From Novosphingobium sp. (GTDB taxonomy: Bacteria; Pseudomonadota; Alphaproteobacteria; Sphingomonadales; Sphingomonadaceae): a stretch of 64,000 bases of DNA. Where the stretch lies: positions 1-64,000 of the forward strand of contig JAUYQH010000139.1 in assembly GCA_030697365.1 (NCBI GenBank). The letters run 5' to 3'. The position numbers were made by a program, and so were the translations under genes. Below are positions 49,880 to 58,196 of this stretch, piece after piece. Under the pieces are notes generated by a model that was not told the origin of the DNA, did no database searches, and saw nothing but the letters and a program-made list of their open reading frames with translations. Each line of letters starts with the position of its first letter. Position 1 is the stretch's first letter.

Positions 49880-50472
49880 TGGACCCGCTGGTCCGCGCGG
49901 TGGAAGCGGCGCTGTTTGCGGCGACCGAGCCGATGACCGCGGCGCAGCTTTCGAAGCATCTCGGCGATGCTGATGTCCGCGCGGCGCTGGCCGAGCTGGC
50001 CGCGCATTACACGGGGCGCGGCGTCGAGCTGGCCGAGCGCGGCGGGCGCTGGCACTTCCAGACCGCCCCCGATCTCGCCCACCTGCTCCGCCGCGAGCGC
50101 GAGGACGTGCGCCGCCTCAGCCGCGCGGCGACCGAGGTGCTGGCGATCGTCGCCTACCACGAGCCCGTCAGCCGCGCCGAGATCGAGGCGATCCGCGGGG
50201 TCCAGACCGCGCGCGGCACGCTCGACGTGCTGATGGAGGCGGGCTGGGTGCGCGTCGCCGGGCGGCGCGAAGTGCCCGGACGCCCGGTGATCTACGCCAC
50301 CACCGCCGATTTCCTCACCCACTTCGGCCTTGAATCGCGCCGCGACCTGCCGGGGATAGATGAACTGCGCGCCGCCGGGTTGCTCGAACCGGTCGATGAG
50401 GCGTTCGCCGCGTTGGGTGGCGGGGATGACGAGGAAGAGCCTCCGGTCGAGAACGAACCCACTCACCTCTAA
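49879..50472 (+). CDS. scpB: segregation and condensation protein B
   Basis: 197 aa. Two winged-helix domains are visible, with AVEAALFAATEPMTAAQLSK in the first and TEVLAIVAYHEPVSRAEIEA and TARGTLDVLMEAGWVRVAGR in the second. ScpB dimerises and binds ScpA on SMC. The C-terminal tail is acidic (GGGDDEEEPPVENEPTHL). It is coupled to scpA by a TGATG overlap and followed by a palindromic repeat pair before tatA. Confidence 0.95.
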   Translation: MDPLVRAVEAALFAATEPMTAAQLSKHLGDADVRAALAELAAHYTGRGVELAERGGRWHFQTAPDLAHLLRREREDVRRLSRAATEVLAIVAYHEPVSRAEIEAIRGVQTARGTLDVLMEAGWVRVAGRREVPGRPVIYATTADFLTHFGLESRRDLPGIDELRAAGLLEPVDEAFAALGGGDDEEEPPVENEPTHL

Positions 50473-50474
50473 CC

Positions 50475-50571
50475 GTCGCTCCTGCGAAGGCAGGGGTCCA
50501 AACGAGTTTTCCACCCGCAGGGCATTGCAACGACGCACCGTCGTCTTGGTCCCTGCCTTCGCAGGTGCGAC
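50475..50571. repeat. paired GAAGG-core palindromic repeat (copy 3)
   Basis: GTCGCTCCTGCGAAGGCAGG begins the left arm (50475-50500); the right arm (50547-50571) contains GGTCCCTGCCTTCGCAGGTG. Reverse-complementing one arm matches the other almost base for base. It lies between scpB and tatA, two co-directional genes, where it may end or stabilise the scpB transcript. Confidence 0.8.
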
Positions 50572-50636
50572 TTCGGGTCTTTCGCTGGTATTGCGCCGAG
50601 TGCGGACTTATATGAGCGGCAAAGGAGTACGTTTCG

Positions 50637-50888
50637 ATGGGCGGTCTTTCGCTTCCCCACCTGCTGATCCTCGCGCTGGTGGTGCTGGTGCTGTTCGGCC
50701 GCGGTCGGATTTCCGAGATGATGGGCGATTTCGGCAAAGGCATCAAAAGCTTCAAGTCCGGGATGAGCGAGGAGACCGATCGTCCGGCCACCCCGCCCCC
50801 GGCGCAGATCGCAGCGCCGCCGCCAGCAGCTCCGGCACAGCAGCCGGCTGAAACTCCGGTCGATCCCGGCGCTTCGCCGAAGCCCTGA
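50637..50888 (+). CDS. tatA: twin-arginine translocase subunit TatA
   Basis: 83 aa. A short N-terminal membrane helix ([20 protein letters not shown]), a hinge, then an amphipathic helix ([19 protein letters not shown]) and a Pro/Ala-rich tail form the TatA plan. TatA oligomers make the passage through which folded proteins cross the inner membrane. An AAAGGAG ribosome-binding site precedes it. It is 17 bp from tatB, and the order tatA-tatB-tatC is conserved. Confidence 0.96.
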   Translation: MGGLSLPHLLILALVVLVLFGRGRISEMMGDFGKGIKSFKSGMSEETDRPATPPPAQIAAPPPAAPAQQPAETPVDPGASPKP

Positions 50889-50905
50889 CCACCTGATCCG
50901 CCGCC

Positions 50906-51247
50906 ATGTTCGACATCGGCGCTTCCGAACTGTTGTTGACCGCGATCGTCGCGATCGTCGTGATCGGGCCCAAGGACTTGCCGCTCGCGCTGCGCACTGC
51001 AGGGCGCTGGATCGGCAAGGTCCGCCGCGTCTCGGGCCATTTCCGCACCGGCGTCGAAACGATGATCCGTGAGGCCGAGCTCGAGGAGATGGAGCAGAAG
51101 TGGCGCGAGCAGAACGCCAGGATCATGGCCGAGACCGGCGCCGGCGAAACCGCTGCTGATCCGGTGATGGAGGGGCCGCTTGCCGCTCCCGAACCGGTCT
51201 CGGGCGAAGTCCAGGGCGGAACCGCACCGCTGCCGCCCCCTCCATGA
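50906..51247 (+). CDS. tatB: twin-arginine translocase subunit TatB
   Basis: 113 aa. It begins MFDIGASELLLTAIVAIVVI, then GPKDLPLALRTAGRWIGKVR, both characteristic of TatB (conserved Glu8 and the GPKDLP turn). A long helix with EAELEEMEQKWREQNARIMA follows, then a disordered Pro-rich tail. TatB and TatC bind twin-arginine signal peptides. Confidence 0.95.
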   Translation: MFDIGASELLLTAIVAIVVIGPKDLPLALRTAGRWIGKVRRVSGHFRTGVETMIREAELEEMEQKWREQNARIMAETGAGETAADPVMEGPLAAPEPVSGEVQGGTAPLPPPP

Positions 51248-51263
51248 CTTTGGCGTTCTGAAC

Positions 51264-52073
51264 ATGTTCCGCGTTACCGACATCGACGAATCGCAGGCGC
51301 CGCTGCTCGATCACCTGATCGAGCTGCGCACGCGTTTGCTGCGCAGCGTCTTTGCGCTGGGGGTTGCGTTTGCGGTCTGTCTCTTTTTCGCGGACGACAT
51401 CTTCGCCTTCCTCGTCCGCCCGCTGACCGCGGCGTTTCCGCCGGGCGAAGGGCGGCTGATCTACACCAAGCTTTACGAGGCGTTCTTCGTCGAGCTCAAG
51501 GTGGCGCTGTTCGCGGCGTTCTTCGTCAGTTTCCCGATCATCGCCAACCAGTTGTGGGCGTTCGTCGCCCCGGGACTCTACGTGAAGGAGAAGCGCGCCT
51601 TCCTGCCCTTCCTGATTGCCACCCCGGTGCTGTTTGGGGCGGGCGCGTCGCTCGCCTATTTCGTGGTCATGCCCACCGCATTCCGCTGGTTCCTGGGGTT
51701 CGAGGGCGAGAAAGGCGGACTCAAGCTCGAGGCGCTGCCGGGTACAGGCGATTACCTCAGCCTGGTGATGCAGTTCATCCTGGCGTTTGGGATCAGCTTC
51801 CTTTTGCCGGTGCTGCTGCTGCTGCTCAACCGCGCGGGGATCGTCACCCGGGCGCAGCTGACCACTGCGCGGCGCTATGTGATCGTGGCGATCTTTGCGG
51901 TTGCCGCGGTGGCGACCCCGCCCGATGCCGTCTCGCAGCTGATGCTGGCGGTGCCGCTGCTGCTCTTGTTCGAAGGGTCGCTGGTGATCATGCGCCTGAC
52001 CGAGCGCAGCGAGGCGAAGCGGCGGGCGGCGGAAACTGCCGAAGCGGAAACTTCAGGCGAAGCGAACGTCTGA
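51264..52073 (+). CDS. tatC: twin-arginine translocase subunit TatC
   Basis: 269 aa with six membrane helices. Conserved blocks are LLDHLIELRTRLLRSVFALG at the N-terminus, PIIANQLWAFVAPGLYVKEK, and RYVIVAIFAVAAVATPPDAV near the end. TatC is the twin-arginine signal-peptide receptor. ATG 51264 is chosen, 16 bp after tatB; an ATG at 51244 is in another frame and stops quickly. It is followed by a hairpin shared with the opposite-strand gene. Confidence 0.96.
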   Translation: MFRVTDIDESQAPLLDHLIELRTRLLRSVFALGVAFAVCLFFADDIFAFLVRPLTAAFPPGEGRLIYTKLYEAFFVELKVALFAAFFVSFPIIANQLWAFVAPGLYVKEKRAFLPFLIATPVLFGAGASLAYFVVMPTAFRWFLGFEGEKGGLKLEALPGTGDYLSLVMQFILAFGISFLLPVLLLLLNRAGIVTRAQLTTARRYVIVAIFAVAAVATPPDAVSQLMLAVPLLLLFEGSLVIMRLTERSEAKRRAAETAEAETSGEANV

Positions 52074-52095
52074 ATCCGTCGCGGATCGGGGACAC

Positions 52096-52123
52096 AAAAA
52101 AAGCGGAGCCGAAGCCCCGCTTT
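52096..52123 (-). terminator. rho-independent terminator, minus strand, between tatC and the small exported protein
   Basis: On the minus strand AAAGCGG, GGC, TTCG loop, GCT, CCGC then seven T make an 11-bp stem with a UUCG tetraloop, ideal for ending the small-protein transcript. On the plus strand the same hairpin lies 22 bp after tatC, with a shorter T-run. Confidence 0.85.
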
Positions 52124-52153
52124 CCTTGAATTCTGCTCTGAACAGCCGCGAAA

Positions 52154-52366
52154 TTACGGGCTGTCGGGGCTGTCGTCGTTGTCGACCAGGAAGTAGATCC
52201 CGGCGCCCATGAGGACGACCGCGAGGATCAGCAGAAGGGTCGATGAACCGCCCATCTGGCTGGCGTCGGCGACCGGCGCAGCGGCGCGATCGACAGCCTG
52301 CGCCATGGCGGGCACCGCCGTCATCGTCAGGGCTGCGACAGCGGCAGCCAGATTACGCAAATTCAT
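52154..52366 (-). CDS. small exported membrane protein of unknown function
   Basis: 70 aa. A signal peptide (MNLRNLAAAVAALTMTAVPA, cleavage near AMA-Q) is followed by a short polar stretch and one membrane segment (STLLLILAVVLMGAGIYFLV), ending in an acidic DNDDSPDSP tail. Similar proteins of this plan (signal, linker, single anchor, Asp/Ser/Pro tail) are common in sphingomonads but lack an assigned function. A strong AAGGAG ribosome-binding site lies 7 bases before ATG 52366. It ends in a textbook terminator, so it is monocistronic and probably well expressed. Confidence 0.8.
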   Translation of the reverse strand: MNLRNLAAAVAALTMTAVPAMAQAVDRAAAPVADASQMGGSSTLLLILAVVLMGAGIYFLVDNDDSPDSP

Positions 52367-52535
52367 TGTGACGTCTCCTTTAAGCTTCATTCGAACAACC
52401 GCTTAACGCCATCGGCAGTACAGCGCAAGCCAACACATACACCCCCATCCATCCAGACCCCTTACCAAGGCGGACTTCCAGGAAACTTTTTCTCGAGTAC
52501 AGATTCCCCGCACCCGACAATCGATCTATCAGGCA

Positions 52536-52552
52536 GGACATAGTTTATGTCC
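52536..52552. promoter_or_regulatory. perfect palindrome in the intergenic region
   Basis: GGACATA and TATGTCC flank GTT in the 298-bp gap between the amidohydrolase and small-protein genes. The surrounding stretch (52367-52664) has no open frame with coding features and is AT-richer than average. The site lies about 170 bp upstream of the small-protein start, a possible repressor site or hairpin. Confidence 0.45.
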
Positions 52553-52646
52553 AGCCGGAAAATCCCCTAGCGCCAGACTTCCTACCAAAACATGAACCCC
52601 CACAGAGCTCCGAAACCCGCGGCTAACCAAGCACTTTGCTTGCCGT

Positions 52647-52662
52647 GTTGCCTCGCGGCAAC
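52647..52662 (-). terminator. hairpin after the amidohydrolase gene
   Basis: GTTGCC pairs with GGCAAC across a four-base loop (GCGA when read on the minus strand, a GNRA loop), directly after the amidohydrolase stop codon. There is no T-tract, so this is a weak terminator or an mRNA 3'-end stabiliser. Confidence 0.5.
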
Positions 52663-52664
52663 AA

Positions 52665-54338
52665 TCAGCGGCTTTCTGCCTCGCGTTGCCGGGGCGCCTC
52701 GAACACCTTTTCGCCGTTGATCCAGGTTTCGAGCACCCGCGCCTTGCGCAAGGCCGCGGGGGCGGCGAGCAGCGGATCGACGTCGATCAGCACGAAGTCG
52801 GCGCGCAAGCCGGGCGCCAGCCGGCCGAACTTGCGCTCGGCGAACCCGGCCCATGCTGCGCCGCTGGTGTAGCCGGCCAGCGCTGCCGCGCGATCGACCC
52901 GTTCCTGTGGCAGCCACCCGCCAAACGGCTGCCCGGTCGCATCCTCGCGGGTCAGCGCCGCGGCCATCCCGGCGAAGGGGTCGGGCAATTCGACCGGCGC
53001 GTCGGATCCGAACGCCAGCCGCGCGCCTGCGTTGGCGATGCTTTTCCACGCATAGGCACCGGTCAGCCTGCCGGGCCCTAGCCGCGCCTCGGCCATCGTC
53101 CGGTCGGAGACCTGATGGATCGGTTGCATCGAGGCGATCACGCCCAATTTGCCGAATCGGGGAATGTCGAGCGGATCGACCACCTGGGCGTGCTCGATCC
53201 GCCAGCGGCGGTCGCCCCTGTAAGTCGCTGCAAGCTCTTCGATCGCATCGAGCACGTCCGCGTTGGCGGCGTCGCCGATCGCGTGAATCGCAAGCTGGAA
53301 ATTGTCCATCGCCGCGCGGCTCATCAGGTTCTTGAGCTGAGTCTCGCCGGTCCGCACGATCCCGCGGGTCTGCGGGGCATCGGCATAAGGCGCCTTGAGC
53401 AGCGCCCCGCGCGAACCCAGTGCGCCGTCGGTGTAAAGCTTCAGCCCATTAAGCCTCAGCCGGTCGTCGTAGAGCCAGGGCGTCGGGCCGGGGCCGCCGA
53501 TCAACGTCATCGCCTCGATCCCCATGGCGTAGGACATCACCCGCAACCGCAGCCGCCCAAGGTCGCCCGCACGGCGAAAGGTCTGCCAATCCTCGATCGA
53601 GGTGCCCATGTCGGCCACCGCAGTCAGCCCGCGGGCGAGCAGCAGGCGCTGCGCGGTGTCGAAGGCGAGGTCGCGGTCGTCGGGGCGCGGCGGCGGGACG
53701 ACGCGATCGACCAGCAGGGCGGCATCGTCGACCAGCACGCCCGCGGGTTTGCCCCCGGCAAGACGCTCGATCCGCCCTCCCGCCGGGTCCCTGGAGGCCG
53801 CGGTGACCCCGGCGGCGTTCAGCGCCGCGCTGTTCCCCCACCCGGCATGGCCATCGACTCGCGCCAGCCACACCGGGCGCCCGGGGACCGCCGCGTCGAG
53901 TTCGGCGGCTGTGGGGAAACGGCCCAGCCCCCATGCCTCCTGGTTCCAGCCGCGCCCGGTGATCCACGGGCGGTCGGGGTGCGCCGCGGCGTAGGCGCGA
54001 ATCTTGGCCAGCGCCTCGGCCAGCGACTTCGTCTCGGACAGGTCGAGCGTCAACGCGCCGAACCCCAGCTCCATCACGTGCAGGTGCGCGTCGATCAGAC
54101 CGGGGATCATCGTCCGCCCCTTGCCGTCGATCTGGTATTGGGTCTTGGGCCGTTTGTCCTTGGACTGGAACAGCGCCTTGATCTTGCCGTCGGGCCCGAT
54201 CTGGAGCGCGGCAAAGCGCTGCGGCTGGCCCTTGTCGTCGAAGGTCACGCCGTTGACGTTGATCACCATCGTATCGGCATGGACGGGAGTGGTGGCGAGC
54301 AGTGCCAGCGCCGCGGCGGCGATCCAGCGCAGGCTCAT
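52665..54338 (-). CDS. exported amidohydrolase (YtcJ-like, metal-dependent)
   Basis: 557 aa. A signal peptide (MSLRWIAAAALALLATTPVH, cleavage near HA-D) precedes the metal-dependent hydrolase barrel: IPGLIDAHLHVMELGFG gives the first two His ligands, QLAIHAIGDAANADVLD and WRIEHAQVVDPLDI the next, and LAFGSDAPVELPDPFAG the catalytic Asp. Relatives such as YtcJ and NfdA hydrolyse N-formyl or imide substrates; the substrate here is unknown. It overlaps the dehydrogenase gene by 4 bp, so the two are co-translated. Confidence 0.9.
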   Translation of the reverse strand: MSLRWIAAAALALLATTPVHADTMVINVNGVTFDDKGQPQRFAALQIGPDGKIKALFQSKDKRPKTQYQIDGKGRTMIPGLIDAHLHVMELGFGALTLDLSETKSLAEALAKIRAYAAAHPDRPWITGRGWNQEAWGLGRFPTAAELDAAVPGRPVWLARVDGHAGWGNSAALNAAGVTAASRDPAGGRIERLAGGKPAGVLVDDAALLVDRVVPPPRPDDRDLAFDTAQRLLLARGLTAVADMGTSIEDWQTFRRAGDLGRLRLRVMSYAMGIEAMTLIGGPGPTPWLYDDRLRLNGLKLYTDGALGSRGALLKAPYADAPQTRGIVRTGETQLKNLMSRAAMDNFQLAIHAIGDAANADVLDAIEELAATYRGDRRWRIEHAQVVDPLDIPRFGKLGVIASMQPIHQVSDRTMAEARLGPGRLTGAYAWKSIANAGARLAFGSDAPVELPDPFAGMAAALTREDATGQPFGGWLPQERVDRAAALAGYTSGAAWAGFAERKFGRLAPGLRADFVLIDVDPLLAAPAALRKARVLETWINGEKVFEAPRQREAESR

Positions 54339-55246
54339 GCTGCGCTTCCCTTGCGCGGGAGCCGCTTGATCAGCGCGCTGGTGTCCTCGCGCCCGGCGCC
54401 CAGCGCCTGGACGTCGGAGAAGAATTGATCGACCAGCGCCGCGACCGGCACCGATGCGCCGAGGTTGCGCGCCTCGTCGAGCGCTAGGCCGAGGTCCTTG
54501 CGCATCCAGTCGACCGCGAAACCGAAGTCGAAGCGGTTTTCGACCATCGTCGCCCAGCGGTTGTCCATCTGCCAGCTTTGCCCGCCCCCGCCCGAGATCG
54601 CCTCGTAGACCTTGTCCATGTCGAGTCGCGCCGCCTGCGCGAAGCGGACCGCTTCGGCGAGGCCGGCGACGACCGCGCCGATGCAGATCTGGTCGACCAT
54701 CTTGGTCGCCTGCCCGGATCCGGCCTTGCCGACGTGGACGATCCGCGCGGCATAGGCCTCCATCACCGGGTGCGCCGCCTCGATCGCCTTGGCCCCGCCG
54801 CCGCACATGATCGAAAGCTTGCCCTTTTCAGCGCCCGCCTGCCCCCCGGTGACCGGGGCATCGACGCAGAAAATCTCCTTGTCGCGCGCCTCGACCGCGA
54901 TCTGGCGGGCGATCTTGGCCGAGACCGTGGTGTGATCGATGAACACACCGCCGCGGCGCAGATGCGCGAATACCCCCGCCGGGCCGAGCACGACTCCGGC
55001 GAGGTCGTCGTCGTTGCCGACGCAAGTAACGACTGCGTCCGCGCCCTCGGCAGCCTCCGCCGGACTGCCTGCGACCCGCGCTTCGAGTTCCGGGTGATCG
55101 GCTCGCCACTTCTCGATCCGATCGGGCGTGCGGTTGTAGATCGTCAGGCGGTGGCCGGCCTTGGCCAGGTGCCGGGCCATTGGCGAGCCCATCACGCCGA
55201 GGCCGAGGAACGAGACCCTGAGAGATTCGGGAAGAGGTGTGGTCAT
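54335..55246 (-). CDS. NAD-dependent beta-hydroxyacid dehydrogenase (3-hydroxyisobutyrate dehydrogenase family)
   Basis: 303 aa. The Rossmann motif is VSFLGLGVMGSPMARHLAKA; the NAD specificity region has IYNRTPDRIEKW. The substrate-binding motif APVTGGQAGAEKGKLSIMCG and the catalytic Lys in GSGQATKMVDQI complete the signature. It oxidises a beta-hydroxy acid such as 3-hydroxyisobutyrate or tartronate semialdehyde; the exact one is not predictable. It is the first gene of the pair with the amidohydrolase and is divergent from the VanZ-like gene. Confidence 0.92.
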   Translation of the reverse strand: MTTPLPESLRVSFLGLGVMGSPMARHLAKAGHRLTIYNRTPDRIEKWRADHPELEARVAGSPAEAAEGADAVVTCVGNDDDLAGVVLGPAGVFAHLRRGGVFIDHTTVSAKIARQIAVEARDKEIFCVDAPVTGGQAGAEKGKLSIMCGGGAKAIEAAHPVMEAYAARIVHVGKAGSGQATKMVDQICIGAVVAGLAEAVRFAQAARLDMDKVYEAISGGGGQSWQMDNRWATMVENRFDFGFAVDWMRKDLGLALDEARNLGASVPVAALVDQFFSDVQALGAGREDTSALIKRLPRKGSAA

Positions 55247-55300
55247 GGATCGTGTCTTAGCCGGTTTTCGCCGCGCGCAAATCCCCGGCGTGGCAGCGGC

Positions 55301-55328
55301 TTGACCGGCGTGACGCGGCCCCTATGGC
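55301..55328 (+). promoter_or_regulatory. promoter-like element of the VanZ-like gene
   Basis: TTGACC at 55301-55306 and TATGGC at 55323-55328 are 16 bp apart. The -10 element overlaps ATG 55324 and ends 8 bases before ATG 55336, so the true start is probably 55336, giving a leaderless mRNA. Confidence 0.5.
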
Positions 55329-55335
55329 GCGGGCG

Positions 55336-55704
55336 ATGTTCTCGTTTCCCAATAGCCGCGTGGTTCGCCTGGCATTTTATGGCGTTGCCGTTGTTACGAC
55401 GATCGCGGCGCTGTCGCCCTCCGTGCCGTTCAAGCCCAGCTTCGACTTCTCCGACAAGATCGAGCATTTCGCTATTTTTGCGGTTCTCGCAAGCCTGGCG
55501 CTGTTCGGCTTTCCCCAGGCCCCGCGGCGCATGATCGTGGAGCGGCTGTCGTTCTTTGGCGCGGCCATCGAAGTGCTCCAGTCGATCCCCGCGCTGGACC
55601 GCGATTGCGACGTGTTCGACTGGGCGGCCGACACGCTGGGCGCGGCAGTAGCCGTGCTGCTGCTGGCGCGGCTGGTTCCGGCAAGGCGCGCCCCCGCGGG
55701 ATAG
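55336..55704 (+). CDS. VanZ-like family membrane protein
   Basis: 122 aa with three or four membrane segments: LAFYGVAVVTTIAALSPSVP, EHFAIFAVLASLALFGF and a C-terminal TLGAAVAVLLLARLV. The DKIEHF turn and the later DVFDWAADTLGAA motif are typical of VanZ-like proteins, whose molecular function is unresolved outside teicoplanin resistance. ATG 55336 is chosen over 55324 because 55324 falls within the predicted -10 element. It is co-directional with the threonine ammonia-lyase gene, 41 bp downstream. Confidence 0.8.
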   Translation: MFSFPNSRVVRLAFYGVAVVTTIAALSPSVPFKPSFDFSDKIEHFAIFAVLASLALFGFPQAPRRMIVERLSFFGAAIEVLQSIPALDRDCDVFDWAADTLGAAVAVLLLARLVPARRAPAG

Positions 55705-55745
55705 CGGTTCCCTTCGATGGCGGTTTTGGGTACGGCGCCCCCGCC

Positions 55746-57002
55746 ATGCACCAGCCGCTCCGTCCGCCCGCCCCCGTCGTCGCAACCGCTCCGCTGCTGA
55801 CGCTCGCCGACGTGCGCGCCGCCGCGGGGCGCATCGCCGGACAGGTCGTGCGCACGCCCACGCTACACAGCCGCACGCTTTCGCAGATCAGCGGCGCGGA
55901 AATCTGGCTCAAGTTCGAGAATCTCCAGTTCACCGCCGCGTACAAAGAGCGTGGCGCGCTCAATGCGCTGCTGCTGCTCGATCCCGAACGGCGCAATCGG
56001 GGCGTGATCGCCGCGTCGGCGGGCAATCATGCGCAAGGCTTGAGCTATCACGCCACCCGGCTGGGCGTGCCGGCGACGATCGTCATGCCGCGCACCACCC
56101 CCACGGTGAAGGTGATGCAGACCGAAAGCGTCGGCGGCACCGTTGTGCTCGAAGGGGAGACTTTCGACGACGCCTATGCCCACGCCTGCCAGCTGGAAGG
56201 CGAGCTGGGACTGACTTTCGTCCATCCGTTCGACGATCCGCACGTCGCCGCCGGGCAGGGCACGGTCGCGCTCGAGATGCTCGAGGACGTGCCCGAGCTC
56301 GACATGCTGGCGATCCCGGTGGGCGGTGGCGGCCTGGCCTCGGGGATGGGCACCGTTGCGCGCGCGATCAACCCCGGGATCGGCCTGATCGGGGTCGAGG
56401 CGGCGCTTTACCCCTCGATGTACAACCGCCTCAAGGGCACGCACCTGCCGTGCGGCGGCGATACCCTGGCCGAGGGCATCGCGGTCAAGGAGCCGGGCGA
56501 GCTGACCGCGGGCTGGCTCGCCGATCTGCTCGACGACATCGTGCTGGTCGACGAGGCGGCGCTGGAGAGCGCAGTGGCGCTGCTCCTCCAGATCGAGAAG
56601 ACCGTGGTCGAGGGTGCGGGCGCGGCGGGTCTCGCCGCAGTGCTCGAACATCGCGCGCTGTTCGCCGGACGCAAGGTCGGGATCGTGCTTTGCGGCGGCA
56701 ACATCGACACGCGCCTGCTCGCCAACGTCCTGCTGCGCGACCTTGCCCGCTCGGGCCGCCTCGCGCGGCTGCGGTTGACGCTCCAGGACCGCCCCGGCGC
56801 GCTGTTCAGGGTGATGCGCGAATTCGACGCGCACCAGGTGAACATCATCGAGATCTACCACCAGCGGATCTTCACCACGCTCCCCGCCAAGGGCCTGATC
56901 ACCGACATCGAATGCGAGGCCCGCGACAAGGACCAGCTCGACCGGCTGATCGAGGCGTTGCGCGGCAAGGGCTATGCGGTGAGCCAGGTGGAGTTGGCGT
57001 GA
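55746..57002 (+). CDS. ilvA: threonine ammonia-lyase (IlvA-type with ACT domain)
   Basis: 418 aa. A PLP-fold type II enzyme: the PLP lysine is in FTAAYKERGALNALL, followed by SAGNHAQGLSYHATRL (phosphate/asparagine loop) and the glycine loop VGGGGLASGM. A C-terminal ACT domain (about 345-418; RLTLQDRPGALFRVMREFDA) gives allosteric control. It deaminates threonine to 2-oxobutanoate, either for isoleucine biosynthesis or, in this shorter single-ACT form, for threonine breakdown. It stands between the VanZ-like gene and an interrupted HicB-like gene. Confidence 0.92.
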   Translation: MHQPLRPPAPVVATAPLLTLADVRAAAGRIAGQVVRTPTLHSRTLSQISGAEIWLKFENLQFTAAYKERGALNALLLLDPERRNRGVIAASAGNHAQGLSYHATRLGVPATIVMPRTTPTVKVMQTESVGGTVVLEGETFDDAYAHACQLEGELGLTFVHPFDDPHVAAGQGTVALEMLEDVPELDMLAIPVGGGGLASGMGTVARAINPGIGLIGVEAALYPSMYNRLKGTHLPCGGDTLAEGIAVKEPGELTAGWLADLLDDIVLVDEAALESAVALLLQIEKTVVEGAGAAGLAAVLEHRALFAGRKVGIVLCGGNIDTRLLANVLLRDLARSGRLARLRLTLQDRPGALFRVMREFDAHQVNIIEIYHQRIFTTLPAKGLITDIECEARDKDQLDRLIEALRGKGYAVSQVELA

Positions 57003-57060
57003 ACACGTCGTTGCCGTGGCCGATGTAACCGGCTTATATTGGCGGGCGAAGGAACCTCAC

Positions 57061-57306
57061 ATGGCGCTTTGGACCCTGCACGCCAGTTACGATCCCGAGG
57101 CGAAAGTCTGGTAAACGCTCGATTGCGACGTGCCGGGCCTGGTCACCGAAGGCGAGACGCTGGAACACCTGCGTGAGCGGGCGATGGCAGTGCTGCCCGA
57201 ATTGCTTGCCGACAACGCCCACCTGATCGAGCCGGATCGCCGCGAAGGGCCGCATGCGCTGCGGCTTGTCGCATTCCACGAGAGCACGATGCCGGTTGCC
57301 GCCTGA
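57061..57306 (+). pseudogene. HicB/DUF1902-like small protein interrupted by an in-frame stop
   Basis: Reading from ATG 57061 gives MALWTLHASYDPEAKVW, then TAA at 57112-57114, and then in the same frame TLDCDVPGLVTEGETLEHLR and 43 more residues to a TGA at 57306. The whole matches the HicB-like/DUF1902 plan, in which a conserved VWxxxxxDVPGLVTE stretch crosses this point, so a single base change has most likely broken the gene (TAA from a Tyr codon TAT or TAC). A GAAGGA ribosome-binding site still precedes the ATG. No HicA-like partner is adjacent. It could be a pseudogene, a sequencing error, or readthrough. Confidence 0.7.
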
Positions 57307-57417
57307 ATGGTGGATCGGCTCCGAGGTTCGAGCGTTGCGCGACATCCCTCGACACGCTTGGGATGAGCGGCCTAGGGTCGCGGTTCGGGTGTTTGGCGGG
57401 ATGGCGGGAATGACGGC

Positions 57418-58113
57418 ATGATGGCGCGGCGGGGGGTGATGGGGGTGCTTGCGGGCACGGCTGCGGCGGTGCTGGGCGGGTGCGGGATTCTGGGCTCCAG
57501 CTACAGCTATCGCTACAAGATTACTGTCGAAGTCGAGACGCCGGAGGGGCTGAAGACCGGCTCTTCGGTTCACGAAACTATTGTGAGCAAAAGCGACGTC
57601 GATCTTGGCGACATTTCCGCCAAGCGCGGGATGCGGACTCGCGGAGAGGCGGTGGCAGTGGACCTGCCCGGCGGTCAGGTGCTGTTCGCGCTGATGCCCG
57701 ACAGCAGCCTGACGCAGGCGGCGCTCGACCCCGAATGGACCAACGACTGGGTGGACAGCGCACAGCGGATCAGCGGCGGCGACACACCGCAGGGACCGTT
57801 GGAGATGAAGCCGGGCCAGCAGACGGACCGCTTTGCCAAGCCGATCGGCTATCCGACGCTCGTGCAATTTCGCGACCGGGCCGATCCGAAAAGTGTTGAA
57901 GCGGTCGATCCCGGCAATCTGGCGGCGAGCTTCGGGCCGGGGGTGCGGCTCAAGCGAATTACACTCGAAGTGACGGACGAAGATGTCACCGAGGGGATTG
58001 ACGGGCGGTTGCCAAGTTTCGGTCCCGAGACGGGCTTTGACGCGTGGAGCCGAACGATCCCTTACGGTGATCCTCGTGGTATTTCGAAGGAAAGCTTTCA
58101 GTCTGCGGATTGA
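57418..58113 (+). CDS. lipoprotein of unknown function
   Basis: 231 aa. The N-terminus MMARRGVMGVLAGTAAAVLG ends in the lipobox LGGC with Cys22; the two leading arginines make Tat export conceivable. The mature protein has SYSYRYKITVEVETPEGLKT, RGEAVAVDLPGGQVLFALM and VRLKRITLEVTDEDVTEGID, so mostly beta strands and an acidic end. I have seen this strand pattern in sphingomonad proteins, but I cannot name a function. Its promoter region (57307-57417) has no clear signal. Confidence 0.8.
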   Translation: MMARRGVMGVLAGTAAAVLGGCGILGSSYSYRYKITVEVETPEGLKTGSSVHETIVSKSDVDLGDISAKRGMRTRGEAVAVDLPGGQVLFALMPDSSLTQAALDPEWTNDWVDSAQRISGGDTPQGPLEMKPGQQTDRFAKPIGYPTLVQFRDRADPKSVEAVDPGNLAASFGPGVRLKRITLEVTDEDVTEGIDGRLPSFGPETGFDAWSRTIPYGDPRGISKESFQSAD

Positions 58114-58196
58114 GAATGTCAGATACTGGCTTTCTACAATCGTGGACACGCCGGAGGGTTGCGGAGTAGGGTTGGCAAACTTTGCCGGAGGCCGCG

